From an uncultured Clostridia bacterium (lineage in GTDB: Bacteria > Bacillota > Clostridia > TANB77 > CAG-508), in contig CAKPRG010000002.1 of assembly GCA_934182465.1 (NCBI GenBank), forward strand, positions 186,001 through 250,000: 64,000 bases of DNA, read 5' to 3'. Below, one piece after another: positions 43,890 to 54,322 of the stretch (its first letter is position 1; each line of letters opens with the position of its first letter). The notes below the pieces were generated by a model that was not told the origin of the DNA, did no database searches, and saw only the letters and a list, made by a program, of their open reading frames with translations. The position numbers were made by a program, and so were the translations under genes.

Positions 43890-45608
43890 ATGAGTGAAAG
43901 ATTATATAACTATTTAGAAATAACAGATTTGAAAGATATGCTAAATAAAACAAAAAAATTATATGGAGAAAGACCAGCATATAAAATAAAAAGGAAAGAT
44001 GATAACACAAAATATGATATATATACACATAAAGAAGTAAGAGATATGGTAGATGCTTTAGGTACAGCATTAATAAATATGGGACTAAAAAATAAAAGAA
44101 TAGCAATTATTGGAGAAAATTGTTATCAATGGGAAATAGCTTACTTAGCAGTTGTGTGTGGAACTGGTATTGTAGTACCATTAGATAAATCATTACCAGA
44201 AAATGAATTAAATTCTTTAATAGAAAGATCAGAAATAGAAGCAATTTTTTACCAAGAAAAATATACTGAGATTATTAAAAAAATTAAATTCTCTGAAAAA
44301 AATAAGTTAAAACATTTAATATCAATGAATTTAACATCTCATGAAGATGGTATTTATTCAGAAATTGAATTGATAAAAGAAGGAAAAAAACTATTAAAAG
44401 AAGGAAATAATGATTTTATATCAGCAAAAATAAATCCAGAAGAAATGAGCATAATGCTTTTTACGTCAGGAACTACTTCTGCATCAAAAGTAGTAGCATT
44501 ATCTCATAAAAATTTATGTACTAATTTAATGGATATAGGAAGTACATTAGATGTTGATTGTAATGATGTATTACTTTCTGTATTGCCAGTACATCATGTT
44601 TTTGAATGCACAGTTGGATTTTTATTTTCCTTATATAAAGGTGCTGAAACAGTATTTTGTGATGGAATTAGACATATTGTAGAAAATTTGAAAGAATATC
44701 AAGTTTCAGTAATGGCTTGTGTTCCAGGAATATATGAAAGAATTTTCAAAATAATTAGAAAGAATTTAGAAAAGCAAGGTAAATTAGAAGAAATATTAGA
44801 AAATGAAGAAAAATATGAAAAAGCTTCAATGGAAGAAAAGAAAATTATATTTAAAGAAATACATGATATGCTTGGAGGAAATATAAAATTATTTATTAGT
44901 GGTGCAGCAGCATTAGACAAAAATATTGAAGCAAGATATAGACTATTAGGATTGAATTTAGTACAAGGTTATGGATTGACAGAAACATCACCGGTTATTG
45001 GAGTTGGAAACAAAAAATATCATAAAGTTGGTTCAGTAGGAAAAGCCGTTCCAAGTGTTGAAGTTAAAATAGATAATCCAAATTCAGAAGGAATTGGAGA
45101 GTTAGTTGTAAAAGGTCCTAGCATAATGCTTGAATACTTTAATGATAAAAAAGCAACTAAAGAAGCTTTGAAAGATGGTTGGTTTTACACTGGTGATTTA
45201 GCAAGAATAGATGAAGAAGGATATATATTCATTTGTGGAAGAAAAAAGAGTGTAATCGTCTTAAAAAATGGAAAAAATATTTTTCCAGAAGAAATGGAAG
45301 CACTATTAAATAAAATAGAAGGTGTACAAGAAAGCTTTATTTATGGAAAACAATTATCTGATGATAAAGAAAATATAAAAATTAATGCGAGAGTTGTTAT
45401 AGATAAAGATGTAGTAAAAGATTCATACAAAGTAAATAGTGATGAAGAAATAAAAGAAGTAATTTCTTGTAAAATTAAAGAAATAAATCAAACAATGCCA
45501 AAATATAAAGCAATCAGAGGATTCTCTATTACAGAAGAACCACTTATAAAAACAACAACAAATAAAATTAAAAGACAAGCAAATTTAGATATTATTAATA
45601 AGGAATAA
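43890..45608 (+). CDS. long-chain acyl-CoA/acyl-ACP synthetase (AMP-forming)
   Basis: 572 residues, ANL superfamily. AMP-binding P-loop T-S-G-T-T-S-A-S-K near 192-200, G-Y-G-L-T-E-T-S-P near 360, Y-T-G-D-L near 432, and the hinge/catalytic lysine region K-N-G-K-N-I near 462. It activates fatty acids through an adenylate. As first gene of the fatty acid operon it may recycle or import fatty acids. Confidence 0.9.
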   Translation: MSERLYNYLEITDLKDMLNKTKKLYGERPAYKIKRKDDNTKYDIYTHKEVRDMVDALGTALINMGLKNKRIAIIGENCYQWEIAYLAVVCGTGIVVPLDKSLPENELNSLIERSEIEAIFYQEKYTEIIKKIKFSEKNKLKHLISMNLTSHEDGIYSEIELIKEGKKLLKEGNNDFISAKINPEEMSIMLFTSGTTSASKVVALSHKNLCTNLMDIGSTLDVDCNDVLLSVLPVHHVFECTVGFLFSLYKGAETVFCDGIRHIVENLKEYQVSVMACVPGIYERIFKIIRKNLEKQGKLEEILENEEKYEKASMEEKKIIFKEIHDMLGGNIKLFISGAAALDKNIEARYRLLGLNLVQGYGLTETSPVIGVGNKKYHKVGSVGKAVPSVEVKIDNPNSEGIGELVVKGPSIMLEYFNDKKATKEALKDGWFYTGDLARIDEEGYIFICGRKKSVIVLKNGKNIFPEEMEALLNKIEGVQESFIYGKQLSDDKENIKINARVVIDKDVVKDSYKVNSDEEIKEVISCKIKEINQTMPKYKAIRGFSITEEPLIKTTTNKIKRQANLDIINKE

Positions 45609-45610
45609 AA

Positions 45611-46207
45611 ATGACAGAACAAGAATTAAAAACAAATTTCTACGATAAGTTAAAAACAAACTATTTAGGTGAAAATTTTATATATTGTTCAGAAATTGAT
45701 TCAACTCAAAGTGAAATATGGAGAAATGTAAATACTTTTCCAGATGGAACTTTGGTAATGGCAGATATTCAAGCATCTGGCAAAGGAACACATGGAAGAG
45801 TATGGCATACTCAAAGCAATAATATAGCATTTTCATTTTTGATAAAGCCAAATTGTTTAGTAACAAAATTAGATGGACTTACTTTAGAAATAGCAAAATT
45901 AATAGTAGAAATATTAAAAGATAAATATGATGTTGAGATAAATATAAAAAAGCCAAATGATTTGATGAAAAATGGAAAAAAATTAGGTGGAATTTTAACA
46001 GAAACAAAAATAAGTTCTGAAATTGCAAAATTTTTAGTTATTGGAATTGGAATAAACAATAGCCAAGAAACTTTTCAAAATGAAATAAAAGATATTGCAA
46101 CATCAATAAAAAATGAGTTTAACAAAACAATAGATCCTATTGATTTTGTAACAGAATTTTGCAATAAATTTGAAAATATTTTAATAAATAGACGGTATTC
46201 AAAGTAA
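45611..46207 (+). CDS. birA: biotin-acetyl-CoA-carboxylase ligase, short form
   Basis: 198 residues. Attaches biotin to AccB. Biotin/ATP loop A-S-G-K-G-T-H-G-R near 56-64, K-P-N-D-L near 114 and G-G-I-L near 127. It has no N-terminal helix-turn-helix, so it is not a repressor, and it ends soon after the catalytic core: the usual C-terminal SH3-like domain of about 50 residues is missing or very reduced. Starts 2 bp after the previous stop. Its substrate accB is in the same operon. Confidence 0.9.
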   Translation: MTEQELKTNFYDKLKTNYLGENFIYCSEIDSTQSEIWRNVNTFPDGTLVMADIQASGKGTHGRVWHTQSNNIAFSFLIKPNCLVTKLDGLTLEIAKLIVEILKDKYDVEINIKKPNDLMKNGKKLGGILTETKISSEIAKFLVIGIGINNSQETFQNEIKDIATSIKNEFNKTIDPIDFVTEFCNKFENILINRRYSK

Positions 46208-46231
46208 AAAATAGAAAGGAAAAATTTTAAT

Positions 46232-47170
46232 ATGAAAATAGCTTTTTTATTTCCTGGTCAAGGAGCACAATATGTAGGAATGGGAGAAGATTTATATGAA
46301 AAATATAAAGAAATTCAGGAACTTTACAATTTAGCACAAAAAGAAACTGGAATTAATGTAGCAGAAATTAGTTTTAAAGATGAAACAGAAAAATTAAATC
46401 AAACAAAGTTTACACAAATTTGTATGGTTACAATGAGTTTAGGAATTTTAGAAGTTTTAAAACAATCTAATATAAAAGCAGAAATGGTAGCAGGATTAAG
46501 TTTAGGTGAATATGTTGCTTTGAATTATGCAGAATCTATATCAACAAAAGATACTTTGAAAATAATTCAAAAAAGAGGAAAATTTATGCAAGATTTAGCT
46601 CCAAAAGGAGATTGGGCAATGGTAGCAGTATTAGGATTAAGTGATCAAGATGTAGAAACAGCATGTAAAAAAGTAACTAATGGATTTGCAGTACCAGCAA
46701 ATTACAATTGTCCAGGTCAAGTAGTTGTTTCAGGTAATAGAAATGGAATTACTGAATTAACAGAAATTGCTAAAGAAATGGGAGCTAAAAGAGTTTTAGA
46801 ATTAAAAACAAGTGGACCTTTTCATACAGAAAAATTAAAAGATGCTTCTATTGAATTAAAAAAAGAATTAGAAAAAATAGAATTATCAACACCAAAAGTA
46901 AAAGTAATAAAAAATATAGATGCAACACCATATAAAGAAAATGAAAATATGAAAGAAATTTTATCTAAACATGTAATGAGTCCAGTTAAATTTTCAGACT
47001 CTATAAAATATATGTTAGATAATGGAATAGATACATTTGTAGAAATTGGACCTGGTAAAGTATTAACATCACTAGTTAAAAAAATAAACAGAGAAGTTAA
47101 ATGTATAAATATTTCTGATGTAAATTCTCTAGAAAAAGCATTAGAAGAATTAAAAGATATTGAAGAATAA
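46232..47170 (+). CDS. fabD: malonyl-CoA:ACP transacylase
   Basis: 312 residues. Moves malonyl from CoA to ACP. Nucleophile S90 in G-L-S-L-G-E-Y, His at about 198 in P-F-H-T-E, and the F-P-G-Q-G oxyanion motif at 7-11. Confidence 0.95.
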   Translation: MKIAFLFPGQGAQYVGMGEDLYEKYKEIQELYNLAQKETGINVAEISFKDETEKLNQTKFTQICMVTMSLGILEVLKQSNIKAEMVAGLSLGEYVALNYAESISTKDTLKIIQKRGKFMQDLAPKGDWAMVAVLGLSDQDVETACKKVTNGFAVPANYNCPGQVVVSGNRNGITELTEIAKEMGAKRVLELKTSGPFHTEKLKDASIELKKELEKIELSTPKVKVIKNIDATPYKENENMKEILSKHVMSPVKFSDSIKYMLDNGIDTFVEIGPGKVLTSLVKKINREVKCINISDVNSLEKALEELKDIEE

Positions 47171-47281
47171 ATTGTGTAAATTATATAAAACACTAAAATA
47201 CAAATTATAGAATTTATTATTAATAAGTGATTAATTGAATTTGTTAAAGGTAAGTAATTATTAAGAAAGGAATGATTATAA

Positions 47282-48025
47282 ATGAATGAAAATGCAAAAG
47301 TAGCATTAATTACAGGAGCAACACGAGGAATTGGAAAACAAATAGCTTTAGAGCTAGCAAGTCAAGGATATAATATAGCTTTAAACTACAGAAAACAAAA
47401 TGAAGAACTTGAAGCTCTAGAAAAAGAAATAGAAAGCCAAAATGTAAAATGTCTTACTGTTTATGGAGATGTTTCAAATTATGAAGATGTAGAAAAATTT
47501 ATAAAGGAAATTATAAAAGAATTTGGAAAAATAGATGTATTAGTAAATAATGCAGGAATTACAAAAGATATGTTACTTGTGAGAATGAAAAAAGAAGATT
47601 TTGAAAGTGTTATAGATGTTAATTTGATCGGAACTTTTAATGTTACAAAAAATGTAATTCCATATATGATGAAAGCAAGAAATGGAAAAATAGTAAATAT
47701 ATCTTCTGTTGTAGGAATTTCTGGAAATGCTGGTCAAACTAATTATTCAGCTTCTAAAGCTGGAATTATAGGATTTACTAAAAGCTTAGCAAAAGAAGTT
47801 GCATCTAGAAATATAAATGTAAATGCAATTGCACCTGGTTTTATAAAAACAGATATGACAGATGTTTTAAAAGATGAAGTAAAAGAGGAAATTTCAAAAA
47901 CAATTCCTCTTAAAAGAATGGGAGAAGCGAAAGACGTTGCAAATTTAGTAAAATTCTTAGTATCAGAAGAAAGCAATTACATAACAGGTCAGGTAATTAA
48001 TGTAGATGGTGGAATGCTTATGTAA
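47282..48025 (+). CDS. fabG: 3-oxoacyl-ACP reductase
   Basis: 247 residues, SDR fold. T-G-A-T-R-G-I-G cofactor motif near 10-17, N-N-A-G near 90, and catalytic Y155-x-x-x-K159. NADPH-dependent reduction of beta-ketoacyl-ACP. Confidence 0.95.
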   Translation: MNENAKVALITGATRGIGKQIALELASQGYNIALNYRKQNEELEALEKEIESQNVKCLTVYGDVSNYEDVEKFIKEIIKEFGKIDVLVNNAGITKDMLLVRMKKEDFESVIDVNLIGTFNVTKNVIPYMMKARNGKIVNISSVVGISGNAGQTNYSASKAGIIGFTKSLAKEVASRNINVNAIAPGFIKTDMTDVLKDEVKEEISKTIPLKRMGEAKDVANLVKFLVSEESNYITGQVINVDGGMLM

Positions 48026-48178
48026 AAGTAAAGCATAATAAATTTATATAAAATTACAAAAGCTTTAATAAATTAAGTATTATTAAAGAAGAAAATATTT
48101 GATTAAATTTCAAAAGATTAAACTTTACGCAAATATTATTATACGAGTAATAAAATAAAATAAAAGGAAATGAGGAAA

Positions 48179-49417
48179 ATGGAAAAAAGAGTTGTAATAA
48201 CAGGAATTGGAGCAATTACTCCAATAGGAAAAAATGTAGAAGAAATGTGGCAAGGAATAAAAAATAAAGAATGTGGAATCGACAAAATTTCTTTATTTGA
48301 TGCTACAGGATATAAAACAAGTCTTGATGCTGAAGTTAAGGAATATGATGCATCAAAATACTTTGATGTAAAACAAGCACGAAGATTAGATAGATCTTCA
48401 CAATTTGCAATTATTGCTGCAAAGGAAGCTTTTGAAGATAGCAAAATATCAAGTGAAAATACAGATTTAGAAAGAGTAGGAATTTTTGTAAGTTCTGGTA
48501 TTGGTGGTTTAAAAACAATTCAAGAACAAAGTGAAACAAATTGTTTAAAAAGTCATACTAGAGTATCTCCAATGTTTATCCCAATGTCAATTGCAAATAT
48601 GCCAGCTGGAAATATTTCAATAGAATTAGGATTAAAGGGTGAATCAATTTCTATAGTAACAGCATGTGCTTCTTCAACACATGCAATAGGAGAAGCTTAT
48701 AGAACAATAAAACATGGATATGAAGATTGTATTTTAGCTGGTGGAACTGAAGCTTCAATATGTGAAATAGGTATTGCAGGATTTGAAAATATGAAAGCTC
48801 TTTCTAATAGTGAAGACAAAAATAGAGCAAGTATTCCATTTGATAAAGAAAGAAACGGATTTGTAATGGGAGAAGGAGCAGGAGTATTAGTATTAGAAGA
48901 ATTAGAACATGCTAAAAAAAGAAATGCAAAAATTTATGCAGAAGTAATAGGTTATGGAGCAAGTTCAGATGCATTTCATATAACATCACCTTGTCCAGAT
49001 GGAGATGGTGGAGCAAGAGCAATGGAAAGAGCAATAAAAGATGCAAAAATAACACCAGAAGAAATTGATTATATAAATGCTCATGGTACATCAACACATT
49101 TAAATGATTTAACAGAAACAATGGCTATAAAAAGAGCATTAGGAGAATCTAGCAAAAATGTTGCAGTAAGTTCAACAAAAGGAAATATAGGACATTTGTT
49201 AGGTGCAGCAGGAGCAGTAGAAGCTATAGTATGTGTAGAATCAATAAAAAATTCTATAATACCACCAACAATTAATTATAAAGAAAAAGATGAAGAATGT
49301 GATTTAGATATAGTTCCAAATGAATTAAGAAATCAAAATGTAGATGTTGTAATGTCAAATTCTTTAGGATTTGGTGGCCATAATGCAAGTATTATATTAA
49401 AAAAATATAAAGACTAA
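48179..49417 (+). CDS. fabF: beta-ketoacyl-ACP synthase II
   Basis: 412 residues from the ATG at 48179, 10 nt after AAGGA; an in-frame ATG at 48170 is too close to it. Condenses acyl-ACP with malonyl-ACP. Cys163 in A-C-A-S-S-T-H, then N-A-H-G-T-S-T and G-H-L-L-G-A-A-G give the Cys-His-His triad of FabF. Confidence 0.95.
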   Translation: MEKRVVITGIGAITPIGKNVEEMWQGIKNKECGIDKISLFDATGYKTSLDAEVKEYDASKYFDVKQARRLDRSSQFAIIAAKEAFEDSKISSENTDLERVGIFVSSGIGGLKTIQEQSETNCLKSHTRVSPMFIPMSIANMPAGNISIELGLKGESISIVTACASSTHAIGEAYRTIKHGYEDCILAGGTEASICEIGIAGFENMKALSNSEDKNRASIPFDKERNGFVMGEGAGVLVLEELEHAKKRNAKIYAEVIGYGASSDAFHITSPCPDGDGGARAMERAIKDAKITPEEIDYINAHGTSTHLNDLTETMAIKRALGESSKNVAVSSTKGNIGHLLGAAGAVEAIVCVESIKNSIIPPTINYKEKDEECDLDIVPNELRNQNVDVVMSNSLGFGGHNASIILKKYKD

Positions 49418-49484
49418 TTTAATAATTATTATAATTTATATATGATATATGTTTTAAAATTAAAATATAAGAAAGGAAAATAAA

Positions 49485-49958
49485 ATGGAATATGAAAAAA
49501 TAAAGCAACTAATGGAAGATATGGGAAATTCAAAATTAACATCAATTAATATAGACTTTCCAGATGGTACAAAAATTAGTATGCAAAAAGAAAAGATTGT
49601 AGAAAAAGAAATCCAAATCGAAAAAGTTTACGAAAGTAAAATTTCACAAGATACTAATCCAGATAATGAATCAAAAATAATAACAAATGAAAAAGAAACT
49701 ATAAATAAAGAAGAGGAAGATTGCAATATAGTAAAATCACCTATGGTAGGAACCTTTTATTTAAAACCAGCTCCAAACGCAGAACAATATGTTGAAGTTG
49801 GAAAAAATGTAAAAAAAGGTGATACACTTTGTATAGTTGAAGCAATGAAACTTATGAATGAAATAGAATCAGAATATAGTGGAACAATTAAGGAAATTTT
49901 AGTAAAAGATGGTTCACCAGTAGAATATGGAACACCTTTATTTAAAATTAGTAAATAG
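49485..49958 (+). CDS. accB: biotin carboxyl carrier protein of acetyl-CoA carboxylase
   Basis: 157 residues. Biotinylated at K122 in V-E-A-M-K-L-M. N-terminal 70 residues are a charged linker; the C-terminal 80 form the biotinyl domain. Confidence 0.95.
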   Translation: MEYEKIKQLMEDMGNSKLTSINIDFPDGTKISMQKEKIVEKEIQIEKVYESKISQDTNPDNESKIITNEKETINKEEEDCNIVKSPMVGTFYLKPAPNAEQYVEVGKNVKKGDTLCIVEAMKLMNEIESEYSGTIKEILVKDGSPVEYGTPLFKISK

Positions 49959-49968
49959 GAGAGATAAA

Positions 49969-50391
49969 ATGCTAAATAAAGAAGAAATAGAAAAAATAAT
50001 ACCACAAAGAGATCCTTTCTTAATGATAGATGAAGTAGAAGAATATGTACCAGGAGAAAGTGCAATTGCTTATAAATATGTAAATGAAAAAGAATGGTAT
50101 TTTAAAGGACATTTTCCAGGAAATCCTATTATGCCAGGAGTTTTGATTACAGAAGCATTAGCGCAAACTGGTGCAGTAGCAATATTATCAATGGAAGAAA
50201 ACAAAGGAAAAAATGCTTTGTTTGGTGGAATTGATAAATTAAAATTTAAAAAAATGGTTGTGCCAGGAGATACTTTAAAACTAGAAGTAAAAATAATAAA
50301 AAGAAAAGGACCAATAGGAGTAGGAGAGGCAATAGCAACAGTAGATGGTAAAATTGCTGCTAAAGGAGAACTTACTTTTGCTTTGGTATAA
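49969..50391 (+). CDS. fabZ: 3-hydroxyacyl-ACP dehydratase
   Basis: 140 residues from the ATG at 49969, which has AGGAGAG; a longer frame overlapping accB is rejected. Hotdog fold with catalytic H48 in G-H-F-P-G-N-P and E62 in T-E-A-L-A-Q. Confidence 0.95.
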   Translation: MLNKEEIEKIIPQRDPFLMIDEVEEYVPGESAIAYKYVNEKEWYFKGHFPGNPIMPGVLITEALAQTGAVAILSMEENKGKNALFGGIDKLKFKKMVVPGDTLKLEVKIIKRKGPIGVGEAIATVDGKIAAKGELTFALV

Positions 50392-50455
50392 AATTAGTTT
50401 ATATAAAAAGTTATAGGTAAACTTTAAACCTAAATAATATTATAAGGAATAAAAA

Positions 50456-51799
50456 ATGAATAAAATATTAATTGCTAACAGAGGAGAAATTGCAGTAAGA
50501 ATAATAAGAGCTTGTAGAGAAATGAATATAAAAACAGTTGCAATTTATTCTGAAATAGATAAAGATGCTTTACATACAAGATTAGCAGATGAAGCAATTT
50601 GCATTGGACCTGCACCATCTAATAAAAGTTATTTAAATATAAAAAATATCATAGAAGCGGCTAATATTACAGGAGCAGACAGTATACATCCAGGATTTGG
50701 ATTTTTATCTGAAAATGCTGAATTTGCTAAAATATGTGAAGAATCTAATATTAAATTTATAGGTCCAAATTCAAAAGTAATAGATTTACTTGGAAATAAA
50801 TCAAATGCAAAAGAAATGATGAAAAAAGAAGGTGTTCCTGTTATACCAGGTTCAGATGGAAGTATTACAGGATTAAAAGAAGCAATTAGTATAAGTGACA
50901 AAATAGGATATCCTATAATTTTAAAAGCTGCAGCTGGTGGCGGAGGAAAAGGAATTAGAATAGTAAATTGCAAAGAGGATTTAGAAGATGCCTACAATAT
51001 AGTAAAGCAAGAAGCAAAAATATCTTTTAATGATGATGAAATTTATATAGAAAAATTCGTACAAAATCCTAGACATGTTGAAATTCAAATATTAGCAGAT
51101 GAATTTGGAAATATAGTTCATTTAGGAGAAAGAGATTGCTCAATTCAAAGAAGACATCAAAAAGTTTTAGAAGAAACACCATCTACAGCAGTTGATGAAA
51201 AATTAAGAAATAAAATGGGAGAAGCTGCAATAAAAGCCGCTAAAGTAGCAGGATATTCTAGTTGTGGTACAGTAGAATTCTTAGTAGATAAAGATAAAAA
51301 CTTTTATTTTATGGAAATGAATACAAGAATACAAGTAGAACATCCAATTACAGAAATGAGAACAAATATAGATATTGTAAAAGAACAAATAAAAATCGCA
51401 GGTGGAGAAAAACTTAAATTTAAACAAAAAGATATTGAATTTAGAGGCCATTCAATAGAATGTAGAATAAATGCAGAAAATCCTAGTAAAAACTTTATGC
51501 CATGTCCAGGAAAAATTATTGGAATTAATTTACCAGGGGGAAATGGAATTAGAATAGATACAGCTATATATGAAGGATATACTATTCCACCAAATTATGA
51601 TTCTATGATAGCAAAAATAATTGCTTATGGATCTAATAGAAATGAAGCAATAAGTAAAATGAAAAGAGCATTAGAAGAATTGGTAATAGATGGAATAGAT
51701 ACAAATAGAGATTTCTTGTTTGAAATTATAAAAAATCCTAATTTTATTAGAGGAAATTTTGATACATCTTTTATAGAAAAAGAAATTTTTAAAAAATAA
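50456..51799 (+). CDS. accC: acetyl-CoA carboxylase, biotin carboxylase subunit
   Basis: 447 residues, ATP-grasp. N-R-G-E-I-A-V-R-I near 6-14, G-G-G-G-K-G-I-R near 161, and M-N-T-R-I-Q-V-E-H near 289. Carboxylates biotin on AccB with bicarbonate and ATP. Confidence 0.97.
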   Translation: MNKILIANRGEIAVRIIRACREMNIKTVAIYSEIDKDALHTRLADEAICIGPAPSNKSYLNIKNIIEAANITGADSIHPGFGFLSENAEFAKICEESNIKFIGPNSKVIDLLGNKSNAKEMMKKEGVPVIPGSDGSITGLKEAISISDKIGYPIILKAAAGGGGKGIRIVNCKEDLEDAYNIVKQEAKISFNDDEIYIEKFVQNPRHVEIQILADEFGNIVHLGERDCSIQRRHQKVLEETPSTAVDEKLRNKMGEAAIKAAKVAGYSSCGTVEFLVDKDKNFYFMEMNTRIQVEHPITEMRTNIDIVKEQIKIAGGEKLKFKQKDIEFRGHSIECRINAENPSKNFMPCPGKIIGINLPGGNGIRIDTAIYEGYTIPPNYDSMIAKIIAYGSNRNEAISKMKRALEELVIDGIDTNRDFLFEIIKNPNFIRGNFDTSFIEKEIFKK

Positions 51800-51832
51800 T
51801 ATTTAATAATATTTTAAGAAGAGGAATTTAAA

Positions 51833-52681
51833 ATGATTGTTGATAAAATAAAAAAGAGAGGAACTTCAGCTAAAAATAAAAAATCAAATATTGATATACC
51901 AGTTGGAAAATGGGTAAAATGTGATGAATGTAAAGAAATTATATATAAGGAAACATTAAAAGAAAATTTAAGTATTTGTCCAAACTGTGGTCATTATTTT
52001 AGAATGCATATAAATAAAAGATTGGAACTTGTTACAGATAAAGATTCATATAAAAAATTTGATTTAAATATAGAAACAACTAATCCATTACAATTAGAGG
52101 ATTATCCTAAAAAATTAAAAGTTTTAAGAGAAAAAACAGGGATAAATGAAGCAGTTGCTTGTGGTACAGCTAAAATTAATAACGAAGATGTTGTAATATG
52201 TGTAATGGACAGTGGATTTTTAATGGGAAGTATGGGGGTAGTAGTTGGCGAAAAAATTACTTATGCAATAGAACAAGCAATAGAAAAAAAATTACCACTT
52301 ATTATTTTTACTACATCAGGTGGTGCTAGAATGCAAGAAGGAATTATCTCACTAATGCAAATGGCAAAAGTATCTTCTGCTTTAACAAAATTAGATGAAG
52401 CTGGTCTTTTATATATAACTGTACTTACAGATCCAACTTATGGTGGAGTTACTGCATCATTTGCAAGTTTAGGAGATATTATATTAGCAGAACCTAAAGC
52501 AATGATTGGATTTGCTGGTCAACGTGTAATTAAGCAAACAATAGGTCAAGATTTACCAGAAGGATTTCAAACTGCTGAATTCTTATTAGAACATGGTTTT
52601 ATAGATAAAATAGTAGAAAGAAAAGATTTAAAAAATACAATACATAAATTAATTACCTTAAATAAAGGAGGTATAATTTAA
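51833..52681 (+). CDS. accD: acetyl-CoA carboxylase carboxyltransferase subunit beta
   Basis: 282 residues. N-terminal zinc ribbon with Cys30, Cys33, Cys49 and Cys52, then a crotonase-like carboxyltransferase domain (G-G-A-R-M-Q-E-G near 163). Overlaps accA by 1 bp. Confidence 0.96.
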   Translation: MIVDKIKKRGTSAKNKKSNIDIPVGKWVKCDECKEIIYKETLKENLSICPNCGHYFRMHINKRLELVTDKDSYKKFDLNIETTNPLQLEDYPKKLKVLREKTGINEAVACGTAKINNEDVVICVMDSGFLMGSMGVVVGEKITYAIEQAIEKKLPLIIFTTSGGARMQEGIISLMQMAKVSSALTKLDEAGLLYITVLTDPTYGGVTASFASLGDIILAEPKAMIGFAGQRVIKQTIGQDLPEGFQTAEFLLEHGFIDKIVERKDLKNTIHKLITLNKGGII

Positions 52682-53493
52682 TGAATAATAAAAAAATATC
52701 TGCTTGGGAAAAAGTTGAAATTGCTAGAGATTCAAAAAGAAAAACAGCTTTAGATTATATAGAAAAAATATTTGATGATTTTGTAGAATTACATGGTGAT
52801 AGAAACTTTAAAGATGACAAAGCAATTGTATGTGGACTTGGAAGTATGGGCAAACAAAATTTTACAATCATAGCAGAACAAAAAGGAAGAAATACAAAAG
52901 AAAACATTGAAAGAAATTTTGGTATGCCAAATCCAGAAAGCTATCGTAAAGGCATTAGGTTTATGAAACAGGCAGAAAAATTTGGTAGACCTATAATTAC
53001 CTTTATAGACACAAAAGGAGCTTATCCTGGAATTGGAGCAGAAGAAAGAGGTCAAGGAGAAGCTATTGCAAAATCTATGTTTGAAATGGCAAAATTAAAA
53101 GTACCAGTAATTTCCGTAATTGTCGGAGAAGGCTCTAGTGGTGGGGCTTTAGCATTAGGAGTAGGAAATAAAGTCTTTATGTTAGAAAATGCAATATATT
53201 CAATACTATCCCCTGAAGGATATAGTAGTATATTGTGGAAAGATTCATCTAGATACAAAGAAGCAGCTGAAAAAATGAAACTAACAGCAGAAGATTTATT
53301 AGAATTAAATGTAATAGATAAAATAATACCAGAAAAAGTTGGAAATATAGAAGAGGCTTTTATACAAACATCAGATTATTTAAAAAAAGAAATTTTAAAT
53401 ACATTAAAAGAATTCAAAAAAATGAATACTGATGAAATAGTTGAGCAGAGATATGATAAATTTAGAAATATGGGAGAAGTAATTTATTTATAA
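52681..53493 (+). CDS. accA: acetyl-CoA carboxylase carboxyltransferase subunit alpha
   Basis: 270 residues. P-E-S-Y-R-K-G near 84, G-E-G-S-S-G-G-A near 150 and S-P-E-G-Y near 178 fit AccA. Forms the transferase with AccD; translational coupling to accD supports equal amounts. Confidence 0.96.
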   Translation: MNNKKISAWEKVEIARDSKRKTALDYIEKIFDDFVELHGDRNFKDDKAIVCGLGSMGKQNFTIIAEQKGRNTKENIERNFGMPNPESYRKGIRFMKQAEKFGRPIITFIDTKGAYPGIGAEERGQGEAIAKSMFEMAKLKVPVISVIVGEGSSGGALALGVGNKVFMLENAIYSILSPEGYSSILWKDSSRYKEAAEKMKLTAEDLLELNVIDKIIPEKVGNIEEAFIQTSDYLKKEILNTLKEFKKMNTDEIVEQRYDKFRNMGEVIYL

Positions 53494-53507
53494 AAAGGAG
53501 AGAAAAA

Positions 53508-54281
53508 ATGTTATTAGAAAACAAAACTATATTAATAATGGGTGTTAGAAACAAATGGAGCATTGCTTTTGGAATAGCTAAATCAGCTTATGAAAATGGT
53601 GCAAAATTAATTTTTACATATAGAGAAGAGGCAGATAAAGAAAAATTAGAAGCTTTAACAAGTGAATTTGAAAATAGCAAATATTATGTATTAAATGATG
53701 CAGCAGATGACTATGATGTAAGAATAACTTTTGAAAAAATAAAAAAAGAAAATGGAAAATTAGATGGAATAGTGCATGCTATAGCTCATGCTAATACAGA
53801 AGACTTAAGAAATGATTTTATATATACAAGCAGAGAAGGATTCAGCCATGCAAATGATACAAGTGCATATTCATTTGTTTTGATTGCTAGAACGGCAAAA
53901 GAATTTGAAATGTTAAATGAAAATGCAAGTTTAGTTACTTTGACTTATTATGGATCAGAAAAAGTAATTGAAGGATACAATATAATGGGTGTAGCAAAAG
54001 CTGCATTAGAATCTAGTGTTAGATATTTAGCATCAAATCTTGGAAAAGATGGTATTCGTGTAAATGCAATTTCTGCAGGACCAATAAAAACTTTATCAGC
54101 TAAAGGGATTAAAGATTTTTCTTCAGTACTAACAGTTGTAGAGGAAAAAGCACCATTACATAGAAATGTTACAATAGAACAAGTTGGAAATGTATCAACT
54201 TTTTTATTAAGTAATATGTCTGAGTCAATAACAGGTCAAACTTTATATGCAGATAGTGGATATAATATAATGGGAATTTAA
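53508..54281 (+). CDS. fabI: enoyl-ACP reductase, FabI type
   Basis: 257 residues. FabI-specific G-V-R-N-K-W-S-I-A near 12-20, catalytic Y157-x6-K164 (wider spacing than other SDRs), and I-S-A-G-P-I-K-T-L. Catalyses the last, NAD(P)H-dependent step of each elongation cycle; target class of triclosan. Many Clostridia use flavin-dependent FabK here, which is not present in this operon. Confidence 0.94.
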   Translation: MLLENKTILIMGVRNKWSIAFGIAKSAYENGAKLIFTYREEADKEKLEALTSEFENSKYYVLNDAADDYDVRITFEKIKKENGKLDGIVHAIAHANTEDLRNDFIYTSREGFSHANDTSAYSFVLIARTAKEFEMLNENASLVTLTYYGSEKVIEGYNIMGVAKAALESSVRYLASNLGKDGIRVNAISAGPIKTLSAKGIKDFSSVLTVVEEKAPLHRNVTIEQVGNVSTFLLSNMSESITGQTLYADSGYNIMGI

Positions 54282-54322
54282 AAACTTGTGTGCTTAATAA
54301 TAATTAAAACATGTGTTATAAA

